Origin: Areca catechu
Lineage: Eukaryota; Streptophyta; Magnoliopsida; Arecales; Arecaceae
Reading direction: 5' to 3'
DNA: 64,000 nucleotides
Assembly (NCBI GenBank): GCA_021397845.1
Contig: JAHSVC010000071.1
Location: 186,001 to 250,000 of the forward strand
This document shows, in pieces, positions 55,668 through 64,000 of the stretch (position 1 is its first letter; the number at the start of each line of letters is the position of its first letter). A program made the translations under genes and the position numbers. The notes beneath the pieces were generated by a model. The model searched no databases. It had not been told where the DNA came from and was given only the letters and a program-made list of their open reading frames with translations.

Positions 55668-57437
55668 GTGTTTGATGAATCTAACGAAAAATCTTCTAGA
55701 AAAGAAGATTCTATTGATGTTGAAACAGGTACAAAGAAACTTGAACAATTGACAATCAATGAAGATGAGCCCAAAGGAGATGATGATCAAGAAAGTCAAG
55801 ATCAAATTCAAGAAATCAATGCAACTTCACCAAAACCATTACCTAAAGAATGGAGGTATGCACATGGACACCCTAAAGAGCTAATAATAGGTGATCCATC
55901 AAAGGGGGTAAGTACACGCTCTTCTATTAGAAATGTTTGTGATTATTTAGCTTTTGTATCTCAGATAGAGCCTAAGTCAATAGAAGAAGCTGAAAAAGAT
56001 TGTAACTGGATTAATGCTATGCAAGATGAACTAAATCAATTTAAAAGAAATAATGTTTGGACTTTAACTGAAAGACCCCTTAATGTTTCAGTAATTGGCA
56101 CAAAATGGGTTTTTAGAAATAAACTTGATGAACATGGTATTGTAATTAGGAACAAAGCTAGACTTGTTGCTAAAGGCTACAACCAGGAAGAAGGGATCGA
56201 CTTCGATGAAACCTTTGCTCCTGTTGCTAGGCTAGAAGCAATTAGACTTTTACTTGCTTTTGCTTGTTTTATGGATTTCAAGTTATTTCAAATGGATGTA
56301 AAGAGTGCCTTTTTAAATGGATTTATTGAAGAGGAGGTTTATGTTGAACAACCTCCTGGTTTTGAAAATCATGAATTTCCTAATCATGTCTTTAAATTGC
56401 ATAAAGCATTGTATGGTTTAAAGCAAGCTCCTAGAGCTTGGTATGATAGATTAAGTTCATTTTTAATGAAAAATAATTTCTCTAGAGGTAATGTAGATAA
56501 TACATTATTTTTGAAAAAGGAAAATGATGATCTCTTAGTAGTACAAATATATGTAGATGATATTATTTTTGGTGCTACTAACGAATGTCTTTGTCAAGAA
56601 TTTGCGAAGTTAATGCAGAGTGAGTTCGAGATGAGCATGATGGGAGAACTCAACTTCTTCTTCGGACTCCAAATTAAGCAAACCAAAGAGGGGATCTCCA
56701 TCAACCAAGCCAAGTACACAAGGGAGATATTGAAAAAGTTTGGGATGGAGACTACAAAACCAATAGGTACCCCTATGAGCTCTTCATGTAAATTAGACAA
56801 AGATGAATGTGGTAAATCAGTAGACCAAAAGTTATATAGAGGCATGATTGGTTCATTGCTATATCTAACTGCCAGTAGACCAGATATAATGTTTAGTGTT
56901 TGTATGTGTGCACGTTTTCAGTCTGCTCCTAAAGAATCACATCTCTTAGCTGTAAAACGTATACTTAGATACTTATCTGGGTCTATCGAAATTAGTCTTT
57001 GGTACTCTAGAGAGTCATCATATGAATTAATTGCATATTCTGATGCTGATTTTGCTGGGTGTAAACTTGATCGAAAAAGTACTAGTGGAACTTGTCAATT
57101 CCTAGGAGTTAATTTGATTTCATGGAGCAGTAAGAAACAGAATTCGGTTGCTCTATCTACGGCGGAAGCCGAATATATAGCAGCTGGAAGCTGTTGTGCT
57201 CAGATTCTATGGATCAAACAACAACTCGAGGACTTTGGCATCAAACTAACTAAGACACCCATAAGATGTGATAATACTAGTGCAATCAACTTAACGAAAA
57301 ATCCTGTACAACATTCAAGAAGCAAACATATTGAAATAAGACATCACTTCATAAGAGATCACGTTCAAAACTCTAATGTGTTGTTAGAATTTATATGTAC
57401 TGATTATAATTGGCTGATATATTCACAAAACCATTGA
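55668..57437 (+). CDS. pol: SIRE-B reverse transcriptase-RNase H (589-codon open segment)
   Basis: The longest open frame of the window. A charged linker (residues 1-100) is followed by RT: NVWTLTERP, GTKWVFRNK, EEGIDFDETFAPVARLEAIR, then LFQMDVKSAFLNG with a conserved Asp, HKALYGLKQAPRAWYDRL, and the polymerase motif YVDDIIFGATN with YVDD at 56550-56561, all intact. RNase H starts at about residue 455 (YSDADFAGCKLDRKS) and includes STAEAEYIAA and CDNTSAINL. A one-base loss near 57405 (TDYNWLIYS) throws the last residues out of frame; the proper end, ELGVIDPFA, is legible at about 57466-57493. EFAKLMQSEFEMSMMGELNF marks the SIRE lineage. Confidence 0.95.
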   Translation: MFDESNEKSSRKEDSIDVETGTKKLEQLTINEDEPKGDDDQESQDQIQEINATSPKPLPKEWRYAHGHPKELIIGDPSKGVSTRSSIRNVCDYLAFVSQIEPKSIEEAEKDCNWINAMQDELNQFKRNNVWTLTERPLNVSVIGTKWVFRNKLDEHGIVIRNKARLVAKGYNQEEGIDFDETFAPVARLEAIRLLLAFACFMDFKLFQMDVKSAFLNGFIEEEVYVEQPPGFENHEFPNHVFKLHKALYGLKQAPRAWYDRLSSFLMKNNFSRGNVDNTLFLKKENDDLLVVQIYVDDIIFGATNECLCQEFAKLMQSEFEMSMMGELNFFFGLQIKQTKEGISINQAKYTREILKKFGMETTKPIGTPMSSSCKLDKDECGKSVDQKLYRGMIGSLLYLTASRPDIMFSVCMCARFQSAPKESHLLAVKRILRYLSGSIEISLWYSRESSYELIAYSDADFAGCKLDRKSTSGTCQFLGVNLISWSSKKQNSVALSTAEAEYIAAGSCCAQILWIKQQLEDFGIKLTKTPIRCDNTSAINLTKNPVQHSRSKHIEIRHHFIRDHVQNSNVLLEFICTDYNWLIYSQNH

Positions 57438-57495
57438 ATGAAGATAGATTTTGTATGATCAGAAGAGAACTGGGAGTCATTGATCCTTTTGCTTG

Positions 57496-58186
57496 AAACT
57501 CTTCAATTTTCATCAAAATTCCTCAAAAATGATTTATAAATTCTCAAATATGTTTGAAGGTTATTTTTCTAAATTTTATCAATTTTGTAATTTTACAGAA
57601 TTTTATTTTGGGTGATTTATTGTTGGAGGTCGACACTTGAGATTTTCGGAGGTCGACACTTGAGGTCGACACTTAAGTTTTGGAGGTCGACACTTGAGGT
57701 CGACCCCTGAAAATTTTTAGAGGTCGACACTTGAACGAAAACTTGCTTTTTAAAAACCCGTCCGCAAGCCTTGTTTTTCCAATTTTTTCCTTCCTCTCCT
57801 TCGTGTGGTCCCCTCCAACATTCCTAAACCCCTAAATAGTGGATTTCCACCCTTCTCCCTCAACATTTTGGGAAATCCTCTCCTCTCCTCTTGCATTTCC
57901 TCGATTCAACCCTCTTTTTGACCGTACTTTTGATTTTGGACAACCGAAAGCCTTCGAATCTATCTACCCTCTAATCCCGGTTGTATTTCAATAGAAAACA
58001 CTTATTTCTACCCTCCGTCTCTTACCTTTTCTCCATTTTTTTTTTTTTTTTCTCCACTCTCACAAACCCTATTTCACCATTTCACATTCTTCTCTTTTCT
58101 CCAATCCGCGAACCTCTCTTTCCCTCTCTTTTCCTTTTAGCCTTACCTCTTTGCATTTCTCCCTAAGTTACCCCTCATCTTTACAC
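57496..58186 (+). other. SIRE-B pol-ORF3 spacer
   Basis: Non-coding: an AT-rich start, the GTCGAC array (57629-57728), CTTTTTAAAAACCCG about 18 bp later, a T/C-rich stretch with GTGGTCCCCTC (about 57804) and a pyrimidine-rich leader to the ORF3 ATG at 58187. The SIRE-A spacer has the same sequence of landmarks. Confidence 0.65.
57629..57728 (+). promoter_or_regulatory. Internal GGAGGTCGACACTTG array of SIRE-B
   Basis: Six GTCGAC cores begin at 57629, 57652, 57665, 57686, 57699 and 57723 (spacings 23, 13, 21, 13, 24). The upstream half is GAG as in the SIRE-B LTR; the downstream half ACACTTG is shared with SIRE-A. Inferred internal promoter module for ORF3. Confidence 0.6.
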
Positions 58187-59434
58187 ATGGGTCCGAGAAA
58201 ACACCAGACAATAAGGAAAAGGAGATTGGAACAGGGGCAGGGTAGTACTGAGCGGCGAAGGAAAGTCAGACATGAGCATGAGCCGACCCCAGAGCCACCT
58301 GCACCAGTGCCAGCCAGCCTAGTCCGGAAGAGCATTGCTAGTGGGAGGCGCGTGGATATTCCATTCTGGGATCAGCATCACTTCTTCATTGGAGATGTAC
58401 TGAGAGATGCAGGTCTGGTTCATTTTTGTACCATGTCCGAGAGATTCTACCCAGACCTCATCAGAGAGTTTTATGGATCCATGGCCACTGATGGCATTGG
58501 ATGGTCTGCTACAGTTCGAGGGATCGAGATTCCAGTGACACCTGAGGTCATCAGTCGCATCTGGAGGATTCCACTTCATGGCACTGCTGCCACTACGATC
58601 AGCGACAGAGAGCATGCCTTCAGGTGTATCTAGAGCGTGAGGATGTTAGCGGCATTTCCACAGTAGCCGCTAACCAGCTTTCACTGGAGATGAGAGTGCT
58701 GCATCACATCATCGCCCGTATCTTGATTCCGAAGAGCGGGAGATTTGATTTTATTACTGAGCGTGAGCTGGTGTTGATGGTGTCCCTGAGTCAGCGGACT
58801 CCCATCAACCTCCCCAGGATCATGCTTCAGCAGATGGGTGAGGCAGCTTCTCACAGGAGACTCGTTCAGCCGTACGGCATGGGACTGACTCAGATATTCA
58901 GAGAGCATGGTGTCTCATTCGACGGCATACCCTTCAGTCAGCTACATCACACAGATACTTATGGAGAGAAATCCCTTCATAGGATGGGATTTCGACTGAT
59001 TAGTGACCGATGGGTACGACGAGAGTCTGGCCAGGAGCCAGATGAGGAGGATGAGATCCGAGCTGCTGAGGTAGGGCCTTCAGGGCCTACTGATCATGGT
59101 ACACCTCCTCGCCCAGCACCGGAGACAGAGACTGAGGAGCCTGAGCCATTCACGCCACCACCTTCATCAGCTCCGGCACCTACTATTACTGCTATACCAC
59201 GGAGGACTTCAGTGAGGATATCGGACTTCGAGCAGCGAGTGACTGATCAGATTTTAGAGGTCCAGACAGAGATCACTGGTGTACAATAGGAGCTTCATGA
59301 TCTGCGGATACACACAGACACACGCATTAGTGCTCTCTCAGCTAGTATGGATACAGGATTCAGACAGATCCTCAGCTTATTGAGATTAGCACTACCATCA
59401 GGGACTGCAGATCCGACAGTATCTCCTCTACATG

Positions 59435-59466
<32 letters not shown>

Positions 59467-59967
59467 GCTGATGACTCTGGTGGATACAGTGACAGTGATG
59501 GAGATCAGCCTGGAGCAGGTAGTTCTGATGTTCCACCTGCAGAGCCGATTCCAGAGATTCCCCCTTCAGCTGATCCTCCTTCCACTGATCTTCCGAGTTC
59601 AGATCCTCCAGCCACAGCTGTGCCAGTTGATATTGAGCCTACAGAGTCACTATTTGAGACTATCACTGGGATTCCGGATGACATAGATGAGCATACAGAG
59701 ACAGATATCGATGATCCCACAGCTTATGAGCTAGTCAGCAGGCAGACCCCAGCTCAGTCTACTCAGCATGCTGATCCGTCCACTCCTTCAGCTACTGCCT
59801 CTATCTCGACATCTGTGGAGCCCTTACCTAGGACATATAGATCTCGTAGGACTACCCCTAGGTCTGGTCCCTCTCTGAGGACTCGGAGTTCCTCTCATAG
59901 GACTCCAAAATCCTCATCTAGGATCATGGCTCCTGTATCTTTTGACATACCTTCTGATGAGGAGTAG
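58187..59967 (+). pseudogene. SIRE-B ORF3, extra 3' ORF (one frameshift, one stop)
   Basis: Chosen start: ATG 58187 (MGPRKHQ, matched by MGHRKRL in SIRE-A). A basic N-terminus is followed by a globular domain: VDIPFWDQHHFFIGDVLRDA, FYPDLIREFYGSM, VRGIEIPVTPEVISRIWRIP. Its layout fits the plant family annotated as putative plant transposon protein. A one-base loss near 58628 breaks the frame; it continues YLEREDVSGI, LSLEMRVLHHIIARILIPKS, SLHRMGF. Next come a Pro/Glu-rich linker, a predicted coil (SVRISDFEQRVTDQILEVQ), an in-frame TAG at 59287-59289, an Asp-rich tract (about 59430-59475), a Ser/Pro/Thr-rich tail with SRRTTPRSG, and the conserved end FDIPSDEE. No signal peptide or clear membrane segment is seen, so an env role is not supported. 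Function unknown. Confidence 0.8.
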
Positions 59968-60602
59968 CCTCATAGTTTTATTTGCTGTACTTAGTTTGCT
60001 TGTATATGATCTGTTGTATCAGTATTTTGTGCCTACTTTGTAAGCAATTTTGTAACTGAATACATTTGCTTTTATCTACATTATGATATTTTATCTATCT
60101 TGTGCCATTTTATCTGATACCAGCTCTTAACATTTTTCTTTAGAATATTTTATTATATTGAATGCACAAATTGAGGGGGAGCATGTGTTTTATGCACCTA
60201 AATACTTCATTATAATTGATCATAAGTTTCATTAATATATCTTTCACTACAAAATGAACTTTTTGATTCCTGACAAAAAGGGGGAGTAGTAAAGTATATA
60301 TGTATTTATGAGATCAAATTTAGTAAAGTATATATGTATTTATGAGATCTCCGTCTTATGAGTAGTAAAGTTTATATGATTCTTACTTTTTTGACTCATG
60401 AGAATGTTTTCACAAAAAGAAAGAAGTAAATAAAAAGTAACTCATGAAAATATTTTTCACAAAAAGAAGATGAAAAGCAAATTTTTATGATACACTCATG
60501 CATGTAAGGATTCTTTGAAAATATTTTATTATTGCTATATCTTGCTTTTGGACTTAATTGCATATATACTCAAGGTTTTGTCATCATCAAAAAGGGGGAG
60601 AT
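59968..60602 (+). other. SIRE-B 3' untranslated region with repeated polypurine tracts
   Basis: AT-rich. TTGAGGGGGAGC occurs at about 60172-60183, AAAAAGGGGGAG at 60275-60286, and the LTR-adjacent AAAAAGGGGGAGA at 60589-60601. A direct duplication of TAGTAAAGTATATATGTATT lies at about 60287-60350. TTTTGTCATCATC before the terminal tract is identical in SIRE-A. Confidence 0.8.
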
Positions 60603-62075
60603 TGTTGGCTTTGACTCCTTAGTTTTGATGATCAACAAAAGGTTGAGTATATGTTTGGACTAATGTTTAATCTCAAGATAAAGTTTCAGGACTTAGGTTA
60701 TTCAAAAAGAGTATCAAAAGGACAATGATGAAACTAAGTTTACCTGATTTGGAAAAGAGCTCTTCTACCTTGGACAAGATCAAAATTCTCATAATGGACC
60801 TTCTTGTTAAGAAATATTTGACAAAAGAAACAAAGGCTTAAAGAAACTCAAGCATGGCACGCATATCTCAAGAGTTTCAGAAAAATTCAGATCAGAGGTC
60901 GACCCCCAGAGGTCGACACCTTGTCAAAGGTCGACCACCAGAGGTCGACTCATGAAGAAAAGGAAAGTTCAGCATGGCCGGCACGGTAAAGTCTCAGTGG
61001 CACGCTTCAGAGGTCGACCACCAGAGGTCAACACCTGTCCAGAGGTCGACACCAGAGGTCGACTCATAGCCTGAGAATTCAAAATGGGCAGAACTATGGT
61101 ATTCTGAACTTTTGCCTAAATTTTACTGGAGGTCGACTCATGAGGTCGACACTTGATCCAGAGGTCGACTCATGAGGTCGACTCATGGCATAACGGCTAG
61201 TTTTTCTGAACTTCTGATTTGATTTCCAACGGCCATAAATGGCCATATTTTTGAATCTAACGGTCTTGTGGAGTTGTTTCAGCATGAATGAGGTATTTAA
61301 CCTCCACCAAACTTCAAAAAAGAAAAGGAGACAAAGTGAAAAAGTGTTGATTCAAAGTACAAAGCCTTCAATCATTTCCAAGCCAAAAGTGTGAGAAAAC
61401 CAAGAGATTCCCTAGCCAAAAGTCTTCCATCTTTGAGGAATCCAACATTCAAGTGTTTGGCATTTAGTGAGGTCCAAAGATTCCAAGGGAAAAGGCTTGA
61501 AGAGTCTCCATCAAGAGCTTCAACGAATTTATTATTGCTCAAAAGGAGTTTGTTTAGTTTTAATTCATTGTTTCATACTCTTTTGTCTTTAGCTAGTTTC
61601 AAGGGAATTTGAAACTAGAGTGAGGTTTGTTGGTGAGCCAATTGATAAAACCAACTAGGGTTGCTTGTAAGCCCGAAGCCAAAACAGTGAGTGAGGTTTG
61701 TTGGTGAGCCAATTGATAAAACCAACTAGGGTTGCTTGTTAGCCCGAAGCCAAAACAAGTGTGTAAGGTTTTGACTTGTGAGCCTGGTAAAACAAGTCGG
61801 CTGTAATCTAAAGATTATAGTGGAAATTCCCAAGTGGAGCTTGGGGAGTGGATGTAGGTGCTAGGTGCACCGAACCACTATATTTCTTGTGTGTTTGCAT
61901 TGCCTTTCTCTTTTACTTCTTTAGCTCTTTAATTGCCATTTTATTTCATTGCTTCCATTGCACAATTATTAAAGCACTATCACTCTTCACCTTAAAACTT
62001 GATAGCATATATATTGCGTTAAATTTTTTAAATACCCAATTCACCCCCCCTCTTGGGCACCATATCTGGGCAACA
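60603..62075 (+). repeat. SIRE-B 3' LTR
   Basis: 1473 bp. Nearly identical to 51135-52592. The array (60897-61184) has one additional AGGTCGACTCATG unit (13 bp) compared with the 5' LTR. Core promoter 61294-61302. Confidence 0.97.
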
Positions 62076-62366
62076 GAAACCCTTAGCCACTAATCTGGCT
62101 TTATAAGTTTCGACTTGGCCATCTGCCCCAATCTTTTTCTTATAGACCCATTTGCATCCAATAGGGTTAACACCCTCTGGTGCATCAACCAAAGTCCACA
62201 CTTGGTTGACATACATGGAGTCCATTTCGAATCTTATGGCTTCCAGCCATCTGTCTGAGTCCCTACTCATGACAGCATCCATATAGGTTAGAGGCTCATC
62301 ATTTTCAATGATCCAGGCTTCATTATTTTCAATAATGAACCCATACCTCTCAGGTGCATGACGCAC
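62076..62366 (-). pseudogene. pol: Tork-type reverse transcriptase, N-terminal part
   Basis: The minus-strand frame opens upstream of RT (MRHAPERYGFIIENNEAW), then DRWLEAIRFEMDSMYVNQVW, PEGVNPIGCKWVYKKKIGAD and KARLVAKGF, where SIRE-B inserted. These are the first RT fingers motifs of copia. It joins in frame with 51134. A gap with a stop separates it from the integrase. Confidence 0.88.
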
Positions 62367-63370
62367 CCTATCAGACCTACGGATAGGAGTGGTGTGTTCT
62401 GGTTCTATACTAACTATGTTATCATTTGGTTGAGATGTATCTATTTGTTGAACTTCTTCAAGTTCAATATTTCTTTCATTGCCCTTTTATAGGATGAACT
62501 CTTTTTCCAAAAAAGTGGCATGCCTACTGACAAAAACTTTTTGTTCAGTAGAGTGGTAGAACAGATATCCTATACTATCTTTAGGATATCCTACAAATAG
62601 ACACTTATCTGCTCTAGCATCCAGCTTATGTCCAAAATTTTTTTGACATAGGCTAGACATCCCCATATCTTAAGATACTTAAGATTGGGTTTCTTACCCC
62701 TCCATATCTCATATGGAGTGCTAGAGATAGATTTAGATGGTACTCTATTTAAGATATTAGCCGCGGTTTCCAAGGCATATCCCTAGAAGGAAACAGGTAA
62801 CTCTATGAAGCACATCATGGACCGTACCATATCTAATAAGGTACGATTCCTCCTTTCAGCAATATCATTTAATTGTGGTGTGTAAGGAGGGGTCCATTCA
62901 GAGATAATCCCCTTTTCTTTAAGGTGATCGAGAAACTCGGTGGATAAGTATTCTCCTCCTCGATCTGATCGAAGGATTTTAATACTTTTCCTCGTTTGTT
63001 TCTCTACCATACTTTGATACTCTAAAAATTTATCAAAGGCTTCGGACTTATGTTTCATAAGATACACAAATCCGTACCTTGAAAAATCATTAGTAAACAT
63101 GATGAAATAAGAGTATCCACCCTTGGCCTGAGTTGTCATAGGCCCACATACATCTGTATGTATGAGTCCTAATAACTCGGTTGTCCTTTCTCTATGTCCA
63201 CTAAATGGAGTCTTGGCCATTTTACCCATGAGACATGATTCACAAGTTCCTAATGATTCATAATCATAAGGATTAAGAAAATTTTCCTTGTATAACTTGC
63301 TAATCCTAGTCTCACTAATATGTCCAAGCCGACAGTGCCAGAGTAAAGTATTGTTTACATCATCTCTCTT
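62367..63370 (-). pseudogene. pol: Tork-type integrase region
   Basis: The minus-strand open segment 63229-62783 carries the core: LGLIHTDVCGPM (first Asp, about 63170), KILRSDRGGEYLSTEF (second Asp, about 62985) and DIAERRNRTLLDMVRSMM (Glu, about 62855). A second segment (62773-62591: AANILNRVPSKSIS, then TPYEIWRGKKPNLKYLKIWG) is the C-terminal part. The HHCC zinc segment (about 63340-63235, ending CESCLMGKMAK-like text) precedes it. Stops at about 62590 and 62775 and a frame break near 63365 inactivate it. Confidence 0.87.
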
Positions 63371-64000
63371 TCATTTGTTACTTATATGAAGTATATTGTC
63401 ATTAGTGGATAGAGTTAAAAGACCATTGCAAAATATGCTACAACATATAATTTCATTAGAAAAGCTGATTGAGCAACCATTGCTCATCACATTCATAGTA
63501 TAACCTTGTCTAAGTAACAAGGGTACATATATGATATTTCTAATGACCTTAGGCATATAGTAACAATCTTTCAGCTCTAAAATCTTCCCCGAAGGTAACT
63601 TCAAGATATAAGTCCCTACGGCCTCTGCTTGGATGGACTCTCCTCCAGCACCGTAGAGCTCGAAGTCTCCTTCCTTCAATACTCTAAGCCTCTGCAGCCC
63701 TTGCAATGATTTGCAGATATTATGATCACAGGCGGTATCCAATACCCAAGTATTTGAAATGGAAGAATTCAATAACAAAATAGTATGAACTTCTTTCATA
63801 CCTTTTGGTGCATCCGATGCACCAGGCTTCATACCTACAAGGTAAGCCTTGCAGTTCCTCTTCCAATGACCCGGCTTGCCACAGTGAAAGCAGGTCATCT
63901 GTATAGAGGCCTTCTTTCCTTTCTTCTTCTTGATGCCCCTTTTTAGGTTCAATCTCCTCTTGGAACCCTTTTTACCTGACTTCTTATTGTTGATCCCATC
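63371..64000 (-). pseudogene. gag-pol: Tork-type gag C-terminus and protease
   Basis: On the minus strand the frame from 63952 begins with a Lys-rich stretch (GIKKKKGKKASIQ), then the CCHC knuckle CFHCGKPGHWKRNC (about 63897-63856), and the aspartic protease NTWVLDTACDHNICKSLQGL (about 63757-63698). The usual catalytic triplet DTG reads DTA, a possible inactivating change. GAGGESIQAEAVGTYILKLP fits the protease fold. The frame ends at 63371 in the zinc segment. Gag continues past 64000. Confidence 0.87.

Larger units (their letters stand above)
51135..62075 (+). mobile_element. SIRE-B: SIRE-type Ty1/copia element (10.9 kb), youngest in the window
   Basis: LTRs 51135-52592 and 60603-62075, both TGTTGGCTTTG to CTGGGCAACA. 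Perfect GAAAC duplications at 51130-51134 and 62076-62080. Met-tRNA primer site, gag, PR-IN-RT-RH, internal GTCGAC array, ORF3, two polypurine tracts: the same plan as SIRE-A. The LTRs differ at only a few positions plus small indels. Coding regions carry about seven single-base frame breaks and one in-frame stop, far fewer than SIRE-A. It splits the RT gene of the minus-strand Tork element. Confidence 0.97.
6560..64000 (+). mobile_element. Outermost Tat-type Ty3/gypsy element, in pieces
   Basis: The pieces of one element are collinear and resume exactly at the target duplications of its guests: gag to 7474, then pol from 20000 after SIRE-A, pol to 23807, then from 40424 after the second gypsy guest, then the 3' non-coding repeats and antisense ORFs to 47356, where a Tork element interrupts. 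The far end lies outside the window. Lineage evidence is the gag motif DPYDHLESF, a gag CCHC-like region with HDTEDC, the protease text FSRMNL, the pre-RT motif CYFATVKG, and a second RNase H-like segment, all typical of Tat. Every gene is broken by stops and frameshifts. Confidence 0.75.
47357..64000 (-). mobile_element. Tork-type Ty1/copia element on the minus strand, 5' end outside
   Basis: From right to left on the - strand: gag knuckle and protease (63952-63371), integrase (63229-62591), first part of RT (62366-62076), then SIRE-B, the rest of RT (51134-50674), RNase H (50673 to about 49780), polypurine tract and 3' LTR (49762-47357). The protein resembles Tnt1-94-type copia (Tork lineage). 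The frame reads through the SIRE-B site without loss. The 5' LTR lies beyond 64000. It inserted into the antisense ORF of the outer Tat element; TTTGG at 47352-47356 would be the local duplication copy. Confidence 0.88.

Noticed and set aside
59432..59686. Frame starting with a run of Met codons
   Set aside because: It is the GATGATGAT Asp-codon tract of ORF3 read in another frame.
58187..59967. SIRE ORF3 as an envelope gene
   Set aside because: No signal peptide, membrane segment or glycoprotein-like Cys pattern is visible; it is basic at the start and acidic and Ser/Pro-rich at the end.
59347..59967. The 206-codon frame as an independent gene
   Set aside because: It is in the same frame as the preceding segment, separated only by a TAG at 59287-59289, and SIRE-A has the same C-terminal part as a continuation of ORF3.

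Overview
This window is plant nuclear DNA built almost entirely from nested LTR retrotransposons. I see no host gene, rRNA or tRNA gene, or CRISPR array. The evidence is plant-lineage Ty1/copia (SIRE-like and Tork-like) and Ty3/gypsy (Tat-like) proteins, Met- and Asp-tRNA primer sites, and heavy C-to-T/G-to-A decay. The species cannot be fixed from the sequence; a repeat-rich flowering plant is the safe statement.

Layout. (1) 1-1979 is the right part of a gypsy-type LTR. 1980-6560 is degenerate non-coding DNA holding a Mutator-like element (3468-4521) with long inverted ends, a minisatellite core and a 9-11 bp target duplication. (2) The outermost decipherable element is a degenerate Tat-type Ty3/gypsy element on the + strand: gag to 7474, pol at 20000-23807, the last pol codons at 40424-40535, a tandem-repeat 3' region (40660-41850), and antisense extra ORFs (43900-47356, - strand). 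It continues past the right edge. (3) Three elements inserted into it. SIRE-A (7475-19999, TSD AGAGA) carries a sibling solo LTR in reverse orientation (14985-16458). A gypsy element with a decayed tRNA-Asp primer site (23808-40423, TSD CATAC) holds a pol-less satellite-bearing element (27307-33737) and, in its 3' LTR, a solo LTR (37909-39437, TSD ATGAT). A Tork-type copia element on the - strand (47357 to beyond 64000) was itself split inside RT by SIRE-B (51135-62075, TSD GAAAC). SIRE-B is the least decayed element.

How the parts fit. Reading frames of interrupted elements resume exactly across the insertion sites, so the order of insertion can be read directly. The most interesting signal is in the two SIRE-type elements. 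Each has an array of GTCGAC-centred motifs in the LTR about 100 bp upstream of the core promoter, and a second small array between pol and an extra 3' ORF (ORF3). In each element the internal array carries the same motif variant as that element's own LTR, and a TTTTAAAA block follows it. I read this as a duplicated promoter module that may drive ORF3 independently. An unrelated solo LTR in the window also carries GAGTCGACTC motifs.
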